A DNA stretch of 64,000 nt. Origin: Henriciella marina (GTDB taxonomy: Bacteria; Pseudomonadota; Alphaproteobacteria; Caulobacterales; Hyphomonadaceae). Every line of letters begins with the position of its first letter. The stretch's first letter is position 1. The stretch covers positions 496,001-560,000 of the forward strand of contig NZ_JAPWGW010000001.1 in assembly GCF_027213945.1 (NCBI RefSeq), given 5' to 3'. A model generated the notes under the pieces. It saw only the letters and a program-made list of their open reading frames with translations. It was not told where the DNA came from and made no database searches. Of the stretch, positions 1 through 9,430 are shown piece by piece. The position numbers and the translations under genes are program-made.

Positions 1-40
1 GCGCCTCGACAAGTCGCACGAAGAGTAAGCTCACCGGCTC

Positions 41-260
41 GTCCTTCGACTTCGCTCAGGATGAGCCAATCATATGTCTATTCAGGACGTCATCATCGGT
101 GGCGCAGCCATCTGAGGATCCATCTCCTGCCGTCGAAACAAACGCGGGTTAGAAGGTCTGAAGCTGGGCTCCCAGACCGCTAAGGCGGTCGGGAGTGACG
201 CGGTTATCGACGGCTGGTCCCAGGTTCTCGACGCGCTCATCCTGAGCGAAGTCGAAGGAT
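41..260. repeat. Inverted pair of a dispersed REP-like repeat
   Basis: An arm at 42-66 (CTTCGACTTCGCTCAGGATG core) is repeated in inverted orientation at 235-259, separated by about 170 bases. The arms match over 25 bases. The intervening stretch has no credible gene; it holds further short inverted motifs such as CTCCCAGACCG followed by CGGTCGGGAGTG. This is the layout of a paired REP/BIME-type element downstream of the minus-strand thiE gene. The first 281 bases otherwise show nothing I can support. Confidence 0.75.
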
Positions 261-281
261 AGAGCGCCCCGCACCCCAACT

Positions 282-947
282 CTAAAACTCAGACGCCGCC
301 TCATCCAGCGCGGCATTGAACTCGCGCACTGCCGCGGCCGGCCCATCCGTATGCGCCCAGACGCCTGCGCTCACAGCCAGGAAATCCGCGCCCGCCAGTG
401 ACAGCGCCATCGCCCGCTCTGGCGTGATCCCGCCAATGGCGACGCAGGGCAGTTCCATCACGGCTTGCCACCAGGTCAGAAGATCAGTGTCCGCAGGCAC
501 CGTGTCGGCCTTTGTGGCGCTGGGGAAGAAAGCCCCGAAGGCGACATAGTCGGCCCCCTGCTCGCCTGCCTCCATGGCGACATGGCGCGAATCCTTCGCC
601 GTTGCGCCAATGATTGGCTGCTTGCCGAGCCGCTTACGCGCCTCTTTCACCTGCATGTCGAGATGACCAAGATGCACGCCGTCTGCGCCAACCCGTGCGC
701 AGACATCAACACTGTCATTGATAATCAGCGCGACATCATTCGCGCGGCAAACGGGCAGCAGCGCGCGTGCCAGTGTTTCAGTGGCGGCTTCATCCACCAT
801 GCCATCCGGCTTGATGCGCACCTGAAGGCAGGCGATATCGCCGCCTTCGAGTGAGCCTTCAAACGTTTTCACAAAAGCGTCCACGTCCGGAACGCTGGAG
901 GGTGTGATGAGGTAAAGGCGCGTGCGCTCGCGTTTGATATCGGTCAT
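282..947 (-). CDS. thiE: Thiamine-phosphate synthase ThiE
   Basis: A TIM-barrel enzyme that joins the hydroxymethylpyrimidine diphosphate and thiazole phosphate moieties into thiamine phosphate in the cytoplasm. At 221 residues it has family length. Visible family motifs are LYLITP near the N terminus, INDSVDVCARVGADGVHLG around residues 77-95, GATAKDS around 114, and the phosphate-binding AIGGITPE followed by GADFLAVSAGVW toward the C terminus. It is the last gene of a minus-strand run that also holds a glutathione transferase-like gene and glycolytic genes; the 57-base gap upstream has no obvious promoter. No other thiamine gene is in the window. Confidence 0.93.
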   Translation of the reverse strand: MTDIKRERTRLYLITPSSVPDVDAFVKTFEGSLEGGDIACLQVRIKPDGMVDEAATETLARALLPVCRANDVALIINDSVDVCARVGADGVHLGHLDMQVKEARKRLGKQPIIGATAKDSRHVAMEAGEQGADYVAFGAFFPSATKADTVPADTDLLTWWQAVMELPCVAIGGITPERAMALSLAGADFLAVSAGVWAHTDGPAAAVREFNAALDEAASEF

Positions 948-1004
948 GGCCGCCTAGGTAGCGCCTTCGCCTCCCCGCGCAAAGCCCGCCAAGCTGAAGC
1001 CGAC

Positions 1005-1790
1005 CTAGCTAAAGTCAGGCGTGAAGCGGATATTGTCCTTCTCCAGACCCTTCAGAACGACATCGAGACCGCCCGACTTGATCATCCATTCAAGACGGTG
1101 GTCGCGATATTCGCGCTTGAACAGCCCTGCTTCGACCGCGCCGCTCACATCCTGCATGCCGGAAATGCTGTCGACCGCTTCCTGCGCCGATGTCGAGACG
1201 CTGGACCGGACCATGGCGCGCTTGTGCCAGGCCGCTAGCTTGCTGCCTTCAGCTGGCGCAAACCCCATGCCCGCAGACCCGTTGATATAAGGCACGACAG
1301 AAAGATCGCCCCAGCCGAAATTGTCGCCATTGAACCAGTCGCGGTCGCCCAGCTCCCGCTCCAGCCAGGCATGAAGCCCGGCGATTTGCTCGCCCGCGCG
1401 CGCCATGATCCGGTCTTTCAGTTCACCGGTCGCGCGCTTGAAATTGTTGAGCTCACCAAGGCCCCAATTGATCGGCTCATAATGGCAGTCCATCACATCC
1501 TCGATGAGGCGGACGCGGGCGCGCTCCAGCGGCGACTTCGGCAGCATGGGCGGGGTCGGCCACTTGTCCTCGATATATTCGAGAATGATCGTCGAATCGA
1601 AGATCGCAGCATCGCCGTCGCGCAGGAATGGCACCTCGCCGCGCGGATTTCCTGTCATGAAATCGTCTGGCGTTGATCCCGTCCCGATCCCGGCAGGCAG
1701 CCGGGTCTCAAACTCGATCCCTTTTTCCCGCAGAGAGATTTTCACTTTCTGTGCGTAGGGCGAGAGCGGGTGCTCGTAGACGATCAGCAT
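1005..1790 (-). CDS. Glutathione S-transferase family protein
   Basis: A protein of about 261 residues with an N-terminal thioredoxin-like fold (MLIVYEHPLSPYAQKVKISL, then GEVPFLRDGDAAIFDSTIIL, the usual glutathione-binding segment) and an all-helical C-terminal half. The start was set at the ATG at 1790; an upstream extension adds residues unlike the family. The substrate cannot be deduced. It is longer than typical 200-220-residue GSTs because of a C-terminal extension ending VLKGLEKDNIRFTPDFS. It sits between aldolase and thiE on the same strand. Confidence 0.85.
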   Translation of the reverse strand: MLIVYEHPLSPYAQKVKISLREKGIEFETRLPAGIGTGSTPDDFMTGNPRGEVPFLRDGDAAIFDSTIILEYIEDKWPTPPMLPKSPLERARVRLIEDVMDCHYEPINWGLGELNNFKRATGELKDRIMARAGEQIAGLHAWLERELGDRDWFNGDNFGWGDLSVVPYINGSAGMGFAPAEGSKLAAWHKRAMVRSSVSTSAQEAVDSISGMQDVSGAVEAGLFKREYRDHRLEWMIKSGGLDVVLKGLEKDNIRFTPDFS

Positions 1791-1873
1791 GTGCGGCGGC
1801 CTCCAATCATTGTGTTGCTCACAATGGACCGGCGCTGGCCCCGGGGAAGGCAAGCGCCAATTCAAGGCACCGC

Positions 1874-1907
1874 AAAAGAAAAAGGCGCCACCTTGCGGCA
1901 GCGCCTT
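1874..1907 (-). terminator. Rho-independent terminator after the aldolase gene
   Basis: On the minus strand AAGGCGC (1907-1901) pairs with GCGCCTT (1888-1882), with further pairing inside the loop, and is followed by CTTTTTCTTTTGC. It lies 24 bases after the aldolase stop codon and so would end a gap-pgk-fda transcript. Confidence 0.8.
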
Positions 1908-1930
1908 TCAATTCAGTTGGCGTTCGCTGC

Positions 1931-2824
1931 CTAGCCGGCGCGCGAGGCCTCACAGATATTGTCGATAGAGTCGCCGAGCTTGGCGTTGAAATCGTCGTCA
2001 GACTGCGCAATCGACAGGCCTTCGGTGAGCGCGCGCGAGAAGCTTGCGATCATGCCGGTATTTTTCGAAAGGCGATCACACGCCTCTTCGCGGGAATAGC
2101 CGCCCGACAGCGCGACAACGCGCATGACTTTCGGGTGGTCGACCAGCGGCTTGTAGAGGTTGGTCTTTTCCGGAAGCGTCAGCTTCAGCATCACTTCCTC
2201 ACCCTCTGGCAGCTTGTCGAGCTCCTTGGTAATCTCTTCGAGCAGGATCTGTTCGGCGTCTGCCTTGTCAGCGATGGTGATCGTGACTTCCGGCTCGATG
2301 ATCGGCACGAGGCCGTGGCCGAGGATTTGCTTGCCGACTTCGAACTGCTGCTGCACCACGGCGGCGATGCCCTCACGGTTTGCGGCGTTGATGACAGAAC
2401 GCATCTTGGTGCCGAAGATGCCCTTGTTCACGGCGCGCTTCAGAAGCTCGTCGAGACCCGGCATCGGCTTCATGACCTGCACGCCGTCTTTCTCATCTGC
2501 GAGGCCCTTGTCGACCTTCAGGAATGGCACGACGCTGCAGTCTTCCCAGAGGTACTGGGCCGTCGGCTTGCCTTCGATCTCACCGTCCATCGTCTTTTCG
2601 AAGAGAATGGCGCCCATCACCTTGTCGCCATTGAAGGCGGGCGCGGTGATGATGCGGGCACGCATGTCGTGGACGAGCGCAAACATCTCGTCATCATTGG
2701 TGTAGGCGCTTTCTTCGACACCATAGAGACGCAGCGCCTTCGGCGTGGAGCCGCCCGACTGGTCCAGTGCTGCGATAAAGCCGTCCTTCGTGGCGGCCTG
2801 TTTTCTCATCTCTGCGTTCGGCAT
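1931..2824 (-). CDS. fda: Class I fructose-bisphosphate aldolase
   Basis: Cleaves fructose 1,6-bisphosphate to dihydroxyacetone phosphate and glyceraldehyde 3-phosphate by the metal-free Schiff-base mechanism. At 297 residues it matches the short bacterial class I type (COG3588). Family hallmarks seen are GFIAALDQSGGSTPKAL near the N terminus, the VPFLKVDKGL segment, LVPIIEPEVTI, and ALSGGYSREEAC. The start ATG at 2824 gives MPNAEMRKQ; longer upstream reading runs into pgk. It follows pgk by 40 bases and is probably in the same operon as gap and pgk. An intrinsic terminator follows. Confidence 0.93.
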   Translation of the reverse strand: MPNAEMRKQAATKDGFIAALDQSGGSTPKALRLYGVEESAYTNDDEMFALVHDMRARIITAPAFNGDKVMGAILFEKTMDGEIEGKPTAQYLWEDCSVVPFLKVDKGLADEKDGVQVMKPMPGLDELLKRAVNKGIFGTKMRSVINAANREGIAAVVQQQFEVGKQILGHGLVPIIEPEVTITIADKADAEQILLEEITKELDKLPEGEEVMLKLTLPEKTNLYKPLVDHPKVMRVVALSGGYSREEACDRLSKNTGMIASFSRALTEGLSIAQSDDDFNAKLGDSIDNICEASRAG

Positions 2825-2864
2825 GTAGTGCGGTCCTCTTCCCCGTCCTGCAATCTTGTCAGTT

Positions 2865-4067
2865 CTAGCTTGTCTTGAGCGCCTCGACGCCCGGCAACGG
2901 CTTGCCTTCCATCCATTCCAGGAAGGCCCCGCCAGCGGTCGAGACGAAGGTGAAATCGGCGGCAACGCCTGCATGGTTGAGCGCAGCAACCGTATCGCCG
3001 CCGCCTGCGACAGCAATCAGGTCGCCATCGCGGCAACGGCTCGCGGCAGCCCGTGCAGCTTCGACGGTTGCCTTGTCGAACGGTGTCGTCTCAAACGCGC
3101 CGAGCGGGCCGTTCCAGACCAGCGTCTTGGCCGCGTCCATGGCGATCGCAAGAATGCCGACCGATTGCGGCCCGGCATCGAGGATCATCTCATTATCAGC
3201 GACTTCGCCGGTCGAGCAGATGCGGTGGTCTGCGTTCGCGGCGAACTCCTTCGCCACGACGACGTCCTGCGGCAGGATGATATCGCATCCGGCAGCGGCT
3301 GCATTCTTCTCGATCTCGCGGCACGTGTCGGTGAGGTCATGCTCACAGAGCGACTTGCCGACCGAATGGCCGCGCGCCGCGAGGAAAGTGTTCGCCATAC
3401 CGCCGCCAATGGCGAGGGCATCTACCTTGGAGACGAGGTTCTTCAGAAGATCGATCTTCGAGGAAACCTTGGCCCCGCCAACAACGGCCAGCACAGGACG
3501 CTCCGGGCTGCCAAGCGCAGCTTCCAGCGCGTCGAGCTCGCGCTCCATCGACTTGCCGGCATAGGCAGGCAGGCGCTGCGCCAGTCCCTCAGTGGAGACG
3601 TGCGCGCGGTGGGCCGCAGAGAACGCGTCGTTGACATAGATGTCGCCGAGCTTGGCCATTTCATCAGCCAGCGCGTCGTCATTCTTGGTCTCACCCGGCT
3701 TGAAACGGGTGTTCTCCAGAAGCACGACACCGCCTTGCTGGATGGAGGCAAGCGCATTGTCCGCCGCCTCACCCACGCAATCGCTGGCAAACGCCACAGG
3801 TGCGCCCAGCACGCCGGCAAAGGCTTCGGCGACAGGCTTGAGGCTGAGCTCAGGCTTCACCTCCCCCTTCGGACGGCCAAAGTGCGCCAGCAGCGCAACC
3901 TTCGCCCCCTTGTTCATGAGGTACTGTACGGTCGGCAGGGCTGCGCGCAGCCGCGTATCGTCAGTCACCTCACCGGCATCGTTGACCGGCACATTGAAGT
4001 CGACGCGGACAAGCGCCGTTTTCAGGGCCAGGTCTTCGACATCCTCGATCCGTCTGAAGTCGGACAT
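2865..4067 (-). CDS. pgk: Phosphoglycerate kinase
   Basis: Transfers phosphate between 1,3-bisphosphoglycerate and ADP in glycolysis and gluconeogenesis. The 400-residue length is normal. N-terminal substrate-binding motifs are [20 protein letters not shown] and [10 protein letters not shown]; the C-terminal nucleotide-binding region has [25 protein letters not shown] and [12 protein letters not shown]. It lies 28 bases downstream of gap and 40 upstream of the aldolase, a cotranscribed lower-glycolysis set. Confidence 0.96.
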   Translation of the reverse strand: MSDFRRIEDVEDLALKTALVRVDFNVPVNDAGEVTDDTRLRAALPTVQYLMNKGAKVALLAHFGRPKGEVKPELSLKPVAEAFAGVLGAPVAFASDCVGEAADNALASIQQGGVVLLENTRFKPGETKNDDALADEMAKLGDIYVNDAFSAAHRAHVSTEGLAQRLPAYAGKSMERELDALEAALGSPERPVLAVVGGAKVSSKIDLLKNLVSKVDALAIGGGMANTFLAARGHSVGKSLCEHDLTDTCREIEKNAAAAGCDIILPQDVVVAKEFAANADHRICSTGEVADNEMILDAGPQSVGILAIAMDAAKTLVWNGPLGAFETTPFDKATVEAARAAASRCRDGDLIAVAGGGDTVAALNHAGVAADFTFVSTAGGAFLEWMEGKPLPGVEALKTS

Positions 4068-4095
4068 GGGGACGCTCCTTGGTCTGGTCGCTAGA

Positions 4096-5103
4096 CTATA
4101 GGAATTTCGACATCGCGATGGCGGTATCGCTCATGCGCGTGGAGAAACCCCATTCATTGTCGTACCAGGACAGCACGGAGACGAGGTTTCCGTCCATAAC
4201 CTTGGTCTGGTCCATGTGGAAAACAGACGAGTGCGGGTTGTGGTTGAAGTCGATCGAGACGTTCGGCGCGTCGGTATAGCCGAGAACGCCTTTCAGCGGG
4301 CCGTCAGCGGCCTTGCGGATCGCGTCATTGATCTCTTCGACCGTCGTGTCGCGCTTGGCGAGGAATTTCAGGTCCACAACCGAGACGTTCGGCGTCGGCA
4401 CGCGCATCGCGAAGCCATCGAGCTTGCCATTCAGTTCCGGCAGGACGAGGCCGACAGCCTTGGCAGCGCCGGTTGAGGTCGGGATCATCGACATCGCAGC
4501 TGCGCGGCCGCGATAGAGGTCCTTGTGCATCGCATCGAGGGTCGGCTGGTCGCCGGTATAGGAGTGGATCGTGGTCATGATCCCCTTGTCGATACCGATC
4601 GTGTCGTTCAGCACTTTCGCGACAGGCGACAGGCAGTTCGTCGTGCACGATGCGTTGGAGACGATGAGGTCATCCTTGGTCAGCGTGTCGTGGTTGACGC
4701 CGTAGACGATGGTCTTGTCAGCACCGGTTGCTGGCGCTGAAACAAGCACGCGCTTCGCGCCAGCTTCAAGGTGAAGGGCAGCCTTCTCCTTGGCGGTGAA
4801 GATACCCGTACACTCCATGGCGATATCGACGCCATTTTCCTTGTGCGGCAGGTCTTTCGGGTCGCGGATCGCCGTTACCTTGAAGGACTGGCCGCCAACG
4901 TTGATCGTGTCGCCATCGACAGAGACGTCCATCGGCAGCGTACCGTGAATGGAGTCATATTTCAGAAGGTGCGCATTGGTCTCGACAGGGCCGAGATCAT
5001 TGATCGAGACGATCTCGATATCGTCACGTCCATTTTCGAGGATTGAGCGCAGTACATTCCGGCCAATCCGGCCAAATCCGTTGATGGCTACACGAACTGC
5101 CAT
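4096..5103 (-). CDS. gap: Type I glyceraldehyde-3-phosphate dehydrogenase
   Basis: Oxidises glyceraldehyde 3-phosphate to 1,3-bisphosphoglycerate with NAD(P). The 335-residue protein begins [20 protein letters not shown] (dinucleotide fold) and has the catalytic [17 protein letters not shown] with Cys153. The ATG at 5103 is preceded by GGAGAAGACAAC, a good ribosome-binding site; codons further upstream encode residues unlike the family. It is first in the gap-pgk-fda set. The 173 bases upstream, to the end of the DUF4281 gene, probably hold the promoter, but I see no clear -35/-10 pair. Confidence 0.96.
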   Translation of the reverse strand: MAVRVAINGFGRIGRNVLRSILENGRDDIEIVSINDLGPVETNAHLLKYDSIHGTLPMDVSVDGDTINVGGQSFKVTAIRDPKDLPHKENGVDIAMECTGIFTAKEKAALHLEAGAKRVLVSAPATGADKTIVYGVNHDTLTKDDLIVSNASCTTNCLSPVAKVLNDTIGIDKGIMTTIHSYTGDQPTLDAMHKDLYRGRAAAMSMIPTSTGAAKAVGLVLPELNGKLDGFAMRVPTPNVSVVDLKFLAKRDTTVEEINDAIRKAADGPLKGVLGYTDAPNVSIDFNHNPHSSVFHMDQTKVMDGNLVSVLSWYDNEWGFSTRMSDTAIAMSKFL

Positions 5104-5276
5104 GTTGTCTTCTCCGTTCCGGTAAAATTCAAAGGCTGAAAGCCCATAACTCTTGACGCCGGGGTTTAGCTGTCTCCATCGGCGGCGTCCAGCATGACAC
5201 AGCCCAGAACCGTCGATCTGACGCATGGAAATGCAGGAAAACCGGCGCTTTACGCATCGTCAGTGGTCCTGAAGCC

Positions 5277-5813
5277 TCAAACCGGGGTGCGGATTCGCGC
5301 TCGCCCCGCGCATGGCGGACCCGCGCCAAGCCCCCTCGAATCGACTAGCTGCGAGGTCCCACCCTCACCCGTCTCGAACAGGCTGATACCCTGCCCCCGC
5401 AGAAGGCGGACAACCATATAGGCGAGCAGGCCAACCGGCCCGAACAGGAAGCTCGCAATCATGCAGGGCGCGGCGATGACATGCGGGATGTTGCGGCGCG
5501 GCGCATCGCGCCCAATCCAGGCGCCCACGAACAGGTCGAAGACAAGGTAATGCGTCCAGCCGACGATCACGCCGTTCGGATGGTCAAACAATGCCGAGAT
5601 GGCCGCGATGGAGCCCATGCCGACGCCTTCTGCCGACTGGCCAAAGAACATCGAGGCGAGAAGGCAGACCGTATAGAGCGCGCCATAGGCCAGCGGATAG
5701 ATGCCCGAATGCACGACCAGCGCAGTCGTGCGCCAACGCGGCGCAAACAGGAGCAGCAGCCAGGCTGGCACCACCAGTGCGTTGATCAGCGTGTAAAGCA
5801 GATTCCAGTCCAT
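5277..5813 (-). CDS. ABA4-like/DUF4281 membrane protein
   Basis: A 178-residue protein with about four membrane-spanning segments (LINALVVPAWLLLLFAP; SGIYPLAYGALYTVCLLASM; a central YLVFDLFVGAWIGRDAPRR; FLFGPVGLLAYMVVRLL). The order, with W-T-H-Y-L-V-F-D-L followed by G-R-D, matches the DUF4281 family whose plant member ABA4 acts in neoxanthin synthesis. The bacterial role is not known. It lies between tkt and gap on the same strand; the link to carbon metabolism is positional only. Confidence 0.75.
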   Translation of the reverse strand: MDWNLLYTLINALVVPAWLLLLFAPRWRTTALVVHSGIYPLAYGALYTVCLLASMFFGQSAEGVGMGSIAAISALFDHPNGVIVGWTHYLVFDLFVGAWIGRDAPRRNIPHVIAAPCMIASFLFGPVGLLAYMVVRLLRGQGISLFETGEGGTSQLVDSRGLGAGPPCAGRARIRTPV

Positions 5814-5887
5814 CAGCAGTCTCCCTCAACCCATGCTGAGGGAAGGTCTAGATGAATTCGGGGGCCTGCTCCAGCTTTGGCGCGCAA

Positions 5888-7858
5888 TCAGTTGACCAGC
5901 GCGTGCGCCATCTCTGCGACAGCGTCGGGCGTGATGCCGAATCGCTCATAAAGGTCCTTATACGGCGCGCTCGCACCGAAGCTGTCCATGCCGACAAAAC
6001 CGCCGCGAAGACCGATCCAGCGGTCCCAGCCAAAGCGCACGCCCGCTTCCACCACAATGCGCGGCAGGCCCTTGCCGAGGGTCTCTTCCTGATAGGCCTC
6101 GGACTGTTCGGCAAACAGCTCGACACATGGCATCGACACGACGCGGGCACTGATACCGTTGGAGCGCAGCATCTCCTGCGCCGCGACAGCGATCTCGACC
6201 TCGGAGCCGGTCGCGATCAGCACGACCTGCTCATTGCCCTCACCGGAAGAGAGGACATAGCCGCCCTTGGCCGAGAGGTTCTCGTCCGTATGTGCCTTGC
6301 GCACACTTGCCACCGTCTGACGGGTCAGTGCGATGGTTGATGGGCCGTCTGTCTTCTTCAGCGCAAGCTCCCAGCACTCGGCCGTTTCCACGCCATCTGC
6401 CGGGCGGAAGACGTGCATGTTCGGCATCGCCCGAAGGCTAGCGACATGCTCGACCGGCTGGTGGGTCGGCCCGTCTTCGCCAAGACCAATGGAGTCGTGC
6501 GTCATCACATGGATGACCCGCTCGCCCATCAGCGCCCCAAGGCGGATCGCCGCGCGCGAATAGTCTGCAAAGACAAGGAAGGTGCCGGAATAAGGAATGA
6601 TGCCCTTGTGCAGCGCCATGCCGTTCATCGCCGCCGCCATGCCATGCTCACGCACGCCATAGTGGACGTAACGGCCGGCCCAATTGTCCGGCGTCATCGG
6701 GTCCTGGCATTTCGCCTTGGTATTATTGGAGCCTGAAAGGTCAGCCGACCCGCCCACCATTTCCGGAATAGCGGCGGCCAGCTTTTCAAGCACGGCGCCA
6801 GACCATTTGCGGGTCGCATCATCCTTGCCGCCATCAACGACTTCCTGCTTGTGGGCGCGCACGATGGCTTCGATGTCGCCTAGCTCGCCCGCGAGCGCCG
6901 CATCGAACGCCGCCTTCTCGCCAGCCGCGTCATGGCGCTTTTTCCACTCGCCATGCTGACCGGCTGCATGGGCGCCTTCGCGCTTCCACGCGTCGGCAAT
7001 CGCGTCAGGCACCTCGAAAGGCGCATGGCTCCAGCCGATATTCTCGCGGATGCCCGCAATTTCTTCGGCGCCATAAGGGCCACCATGGGCCTTGCCCGTG
7101 CCCGCAATCGTCGGCGCGCCATAGCCGATGATCGTCCGGCAGGCGATCATGACTGGCTTGTCCTGATCCTGCGCCCAGCTCAGGGCCTCATGGATCTCTT
7201 CGGTGTTGTGACCGTCGATCCGCTTGGTGGCCCAGCCTGCCGCTTCAAAGCGCGCGCACTGATTGGTCGAGTCGGAAAGATCGGTGCCGCCATCAATGGT
7301 GACCGCATTATCGTCGAACAACACAATCAGCTTGTTGAGTTTCATATGCCCGGCCAGCGTGATCGCTTCCTGGCTGACGCCTTCCATGAGACAGCCATCG
7401 CCCGCAACGACCCAGGTCTTGTGATCGACCAGCTCATCACCAAAGCGTGCATTCAGATGACGCTCGGCCATCGCCATGCCAACAGCGGTCGCAATGCCTT
7501 GGCCCAGCGGGCCGGTCGTGGTCTCGACGCCCGGCGTGACAAAGTTCTCCGGGTGGCCCGGCGTCTTCGCGCCCAGCTGGCGGAAGTTGCGGATGTCGTC
7601 GCGGCTGACGCTGTCATAACCCGTCAGGTGAAGCAGCGAATAAATCAGCATGGAGCCGTGGCCCGCCGACAGGACGAAACGGTCCCGGTCCGGCCAGAAT
7701 GGATCAGCCGGATCATGCTTCAGATAGCGTGTCCAGAGGACCGTCGCGACATCTGCCATCCCGAGGGGAAGGCCGACATGTCCAGACTTTGCCTGCTCCA
7801 CAGCATCCATGGAGAGTGCACGGATGGCATTCGCCATATCCTTGTGTTCAACCGCCAT
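5888..7858 (-). CDS. tkt: Transketolase
   Basis: Thiamine-diphosphate enzyme moving two-carbon units between sugar phosphates in the pentose phosphate pathway. The 656 residues are normal length. Motifs are GHSGLPLGMA-type GHVGLPLGMADVATVLW near residue 25, GPLGQGIATAVGMAMAE near 117, the ThDP/Mg segment GDGCLMEGVSQEA, the pyrimidine-domain motif VFADYSRAAIRLGAL, and the C-terminal domain with ATGSEVEIAV. It is divergent from the zapA operon across 97 bases. It is followed on the same strand by the DUF4281 gene and the gap operon. Confidence 0.96.
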   Translation of the reverse strand: MAVEHKDMANAIRALSMDAVEQAKSGHVGLPLGMADVATVLWTRYLKHDPADPFWPDRDRFVLSAGHGSMLIYSLLHLTGYDSVSRDDIRNFRQLGAKTPGHPENFVTPGVETTTGPLGQGIATAVGMAMAERHLNARFGDELVDHKTWVVAGDGCLMEGVSQEAITLAGHMKLNKLIVLFDDNAVTIDGGTDLSDSTNQCARFEAAGWATKRIDGHNTEEIHEALSWAQDQDKPVMIACRTIIGYGAPTIAGTGKAHGGPYGAEEIAGIRENIGWSHAPFEVPDAIADAWKREGAHAAGQHGEWKKRHDAAGEKAAFDAALAGELGDIEAIVRAHKQEVVDGGKDDATRKWSGAVLEKLAAAIPEMVGGSADLSGSNNTKAKCQDPMTPDNWAGRYVHYGVREHGMAAAMNGMALHKGIIPYSGTFLVFADYSRAAIRLGALMGERVIHVMTHDSIGLGEDGPTHQPVEHVASLRAMPNMHVFRPADGVETAECWELALKKTDGPSTIALTRQTVASVRKAHTDENLSAKGGYVLSSGEGNEQVVLIATGSEVEIAVAAQEMLRSNGISARVVSMPCVELFAEQSEAYQEETLGKGLPRIVVEAGVRFGWDRWIGLRGGFVGMDSFGASAPYKDLYERFGITPDAVAEMAHALVN

Positions 7859-7955
7859 AAGTCACCCTGTTACGTTTTGCTTCGCTTTGGACGCTGCCCG
7901 GCTTGGCTGTCAACCAGCTTGGCACTTGGGGCTGCATCCTGCTATCGGATTCGGG
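7859..7955. promoter_or_regulatory. Divergent tkt / zapA-operon promoter region
   Basis: A 97-base gap between two outward genes, so both promoters should lie here. A minus-strand TTGACA (7913-7908) could be the tkt -35 box, but the -10 position at 17 bases spacing (CCAAAG) is poor. On the plus strand TTGGCA (7919-7924) with CTATCG (7942-7947) at 17 bases could serve the zapA operon, leaving almost no leader. Both are weak matches. Confidence 0.35.
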
Positions 7956-8231
7956 ATGGATAAATTCAATTCGGCAACGCAAGAGCTCGAAAACGCGCTC
8001 ACGCACCTTGAAGAGGCGCTCGAAGGCCTTTTCGAGAAGGCGGGTGACCCGGCTGTTGCACGCCGCGAACTCTCGGCGATGATTGCCGATCGCGCGCGCC
8101 TTGCCGAAGAGCTGGATCAATCCATCGCCCGTCAGAAGGAACTTCAGGCTCTGGCAGACGAGGCTTCCGCTGCGCTCGGCTCAGCGATCGAGGAAGTCCG
8201 CGCTGCTCTCAAACGTGAACAGGATGTGTAA
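7956..8231 (+). CDS. Small coiled-coil protein upstream of zapA (DUF4164-like)
   Basis: A 91-residue, almost wholly helical protein (MDKFNSATQELENALTHLEE onward, ending EEVRAALKREQDV) with heptad-like leucine/alanine spacing and no membrane segment or signal peptide. It sits directly before zapA, its stop overlapping the zapA start (TAATG). A DUF4164-like gene in this position is usual in alphaproteobacteria. A role in Z-ring or septum biology is inferred from coupling to zapA alone. Confidence 0.75.
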   Translation: MDKFNSATQELENALTHLEEALEGLFEKAGDPAVARRELSAMIADRARLAEELDQSIARQKELQALADEASAALGSAIEEVRAALKREQDV

Positions 8232-8536
8232 TGGCCAAGGCTGATATCGTCGTTCGTGGCAAACAGTATTCCATCGATTGCGCGCCCGGTCAGGAAGCAA
8301 GACTGGTCGATCTTGCCAGCGACCTCGACACGCGGGTCAACCAGATTGCCGAGGCGCTCGGCGATATGGGCGAAGAAAAGCTTCTCCTGATCGCCGCGCT
8401 CGCTCTTCTCGATGAACTCGACGACGCCCAGCGTAACCTCGCCACGTCCGGCGGGTCTGACAGGGCCGCTGCCGCCATCGGCGACGCCGCTGCCCGCATT
8501 CGCGCGCTGACTGAACGTATTGAGGCGGGTCAGTGA
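8231..8536 (+). CDS. zapA: Cell division protein ZapA
   Basis: A 101-residue FtsZ-associated protein that promotes Z-ring bundling. The N-terminal half has the ZapA fold signature (VVRGKQYSIDCAPGQEARL, then LASDLDTRVNQIAEALG) and the C-terminal half is the dimerising helix with LLIAALALLDELDDAQR. Its ATG overlaps the previous stop by one base, and its own stop overlaps the GTG start of the glycosyltransferase, so the three genes are translationally coupled. Confidence 0.9.
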   Translation: MAKADIVVRGKQYSIDCAPGQEARLVDLASDLDTRVNQIAEALGDMGEEKLLLIAALALLDELDDAQRNLATSGGSDRAAAAIGDAAARIRALTERIEAGQ

Positions 8537-9288
8537 CGCCCGGAAAAGACCTCAGCGTCCTTATCCCTTTCTACAACGAAGCTGGAAACGCCGCGCCGCT
8601 CATCGAGGAGATCAAAGGCGCGCTCGACGGTATCGATTATGAAATCGTCTGCGTAAACGATTGCTCCGACGACACGACCGGCGAGGAACTTGAAGCCGCC
8701 CGCCTCGAAATGCCGGACCGTATAATCGTGCGGACCCATGTGCGCCGCGCAGGCAAGTCGGCGGCCCTGATGACGGGGCTGCGGGAAGTGTCGGGCCGCT
8801 GGACGCAGTTGCTCGACGGCGACGGCCAGAACGATATCGCCGATACTCGCCGCGTCTGGGGCGCAATCATTGCGCCGGGTGGCACAGGCAGGCTCGGCCT
8901 CATCGCTGGCAAACGCAACAGCCGCAATGATAGCGGCTTCAAATGGCTTCAGTCACGCATTGCCAATGGCATTCGTCGCTTCCTGCTGCGCGATGATGCG
9001 ACCGATACAGGCTGTGGCTGGAAGCTGATGCGCACGGACGCCTTCAGGGAGCTTCCCTACTTTGCCTCCATGCACCGCTTCCTGCCTGCGCTGTTCAAGC
9101 GCGCGGGCTGGGAGGTTCGTGAGGAACTCGTGAATGACCGCCGCCGCTGGCATGGCAGCTCGAAATACGGCTTCCTCGGACGCCTCGGCGCAGGCATCGC
9201 CGACCTCATCGGCATGTTCTGGCTGGTCCGGCGCGGAGCGCCCGGTATCGCCGCCGAATGGAATGATCCACGGGCAGGTGATCAATAA
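8533..9288 (+). CDS. Family 2 glycosyltransferase
   Basis: A 251-residue GT-A protein: LSVLIPFYNEAGNAAPLIEE at the N terminus, VCVNDCSDDTTGEEL as the nucleotide-sugar strand, and LLDGDGQNDIADTRRVW carrying the DxD-like metal motif. GTG start at 8533 overlaps the zapA stop. It resembles dolichol-phosphate-mannose/undecaprenyl-phosphate glycosyltransferases but stops without the usual C-terminal membrane helices, so it may be soluble or peripheral. Acceptor unknown; coupling to zapA hints at envelope work near division. Confidence 0.85.
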   Translation: MTPGKDLSVLIPFYNEAGNAAPLIEEIKGALDGIDYEIVCVNDCSDDTTGEELEAARLEMPDRIIVRTHVRRAGKSAALMTGLREVSGRWTQLLDGDGQNDIADTRRVWGAIIAPGGTGRLGLIAGKRNSRNDSGFKWLQSRIANGIRRFLLRDDATDTGCGWKLMRTDAFRELPYFASMHRFLPALFKRAGWEVREELVNDRRRWHGSSKYGFLGRLGAGIADLIGMFWLVRRGAPGIAAEWNDPRAGDQ

Positions 9289-9305
9289 AAGCCCACGGGG
9301 CCGAA

Positions 9306-9398
9306 GACACCTGCGAAGGCAGGTGTCCATGGACGACCTTCTCTTCCCGTTTGATATAGCTAACGTTGCGCCATGGATGCCTGCCTGCGCAGGCATCG
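9306..9398. repeat. REP-like palindromic pair between convergent genes
   Basis: Two related palindromes: ACACCTGCGAAGGCAGGTGT (9307-9326) followed by CCATGG, and CCATGG followed by GCCTGCCTGCGCAGGC (9379-9394). The outer CCATGGA words are inverted relative to each other, so the whole is a doublet. It fills the 142-base gap between the glycosyltransferase and the deaminase gene and may also act as a bidirectional terminator. Confidence 0.7.
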
Positions 9399-9430
9399 TT
9401 GGATGTATAAGGTGTATCAAACCGTCAAAA

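Noticed and set aside
1673-2878. 401-residue open frame on the plus strand
   Set aside because: It lies opposite the class I aldolase, which has full family motifs; its translation is Arg/His-rich shadow sequence.
5110-5125. GGAAC near the gap start as an EcfG promoter
   Set aside because: It is within the ribosome-binding region (GGAACGGAGAAG) and has no CGTT at 16-17 bases.
6932-7963. 343-residue open frame on the plus strand
   Set aside because: Antisense shadow of transketolase.
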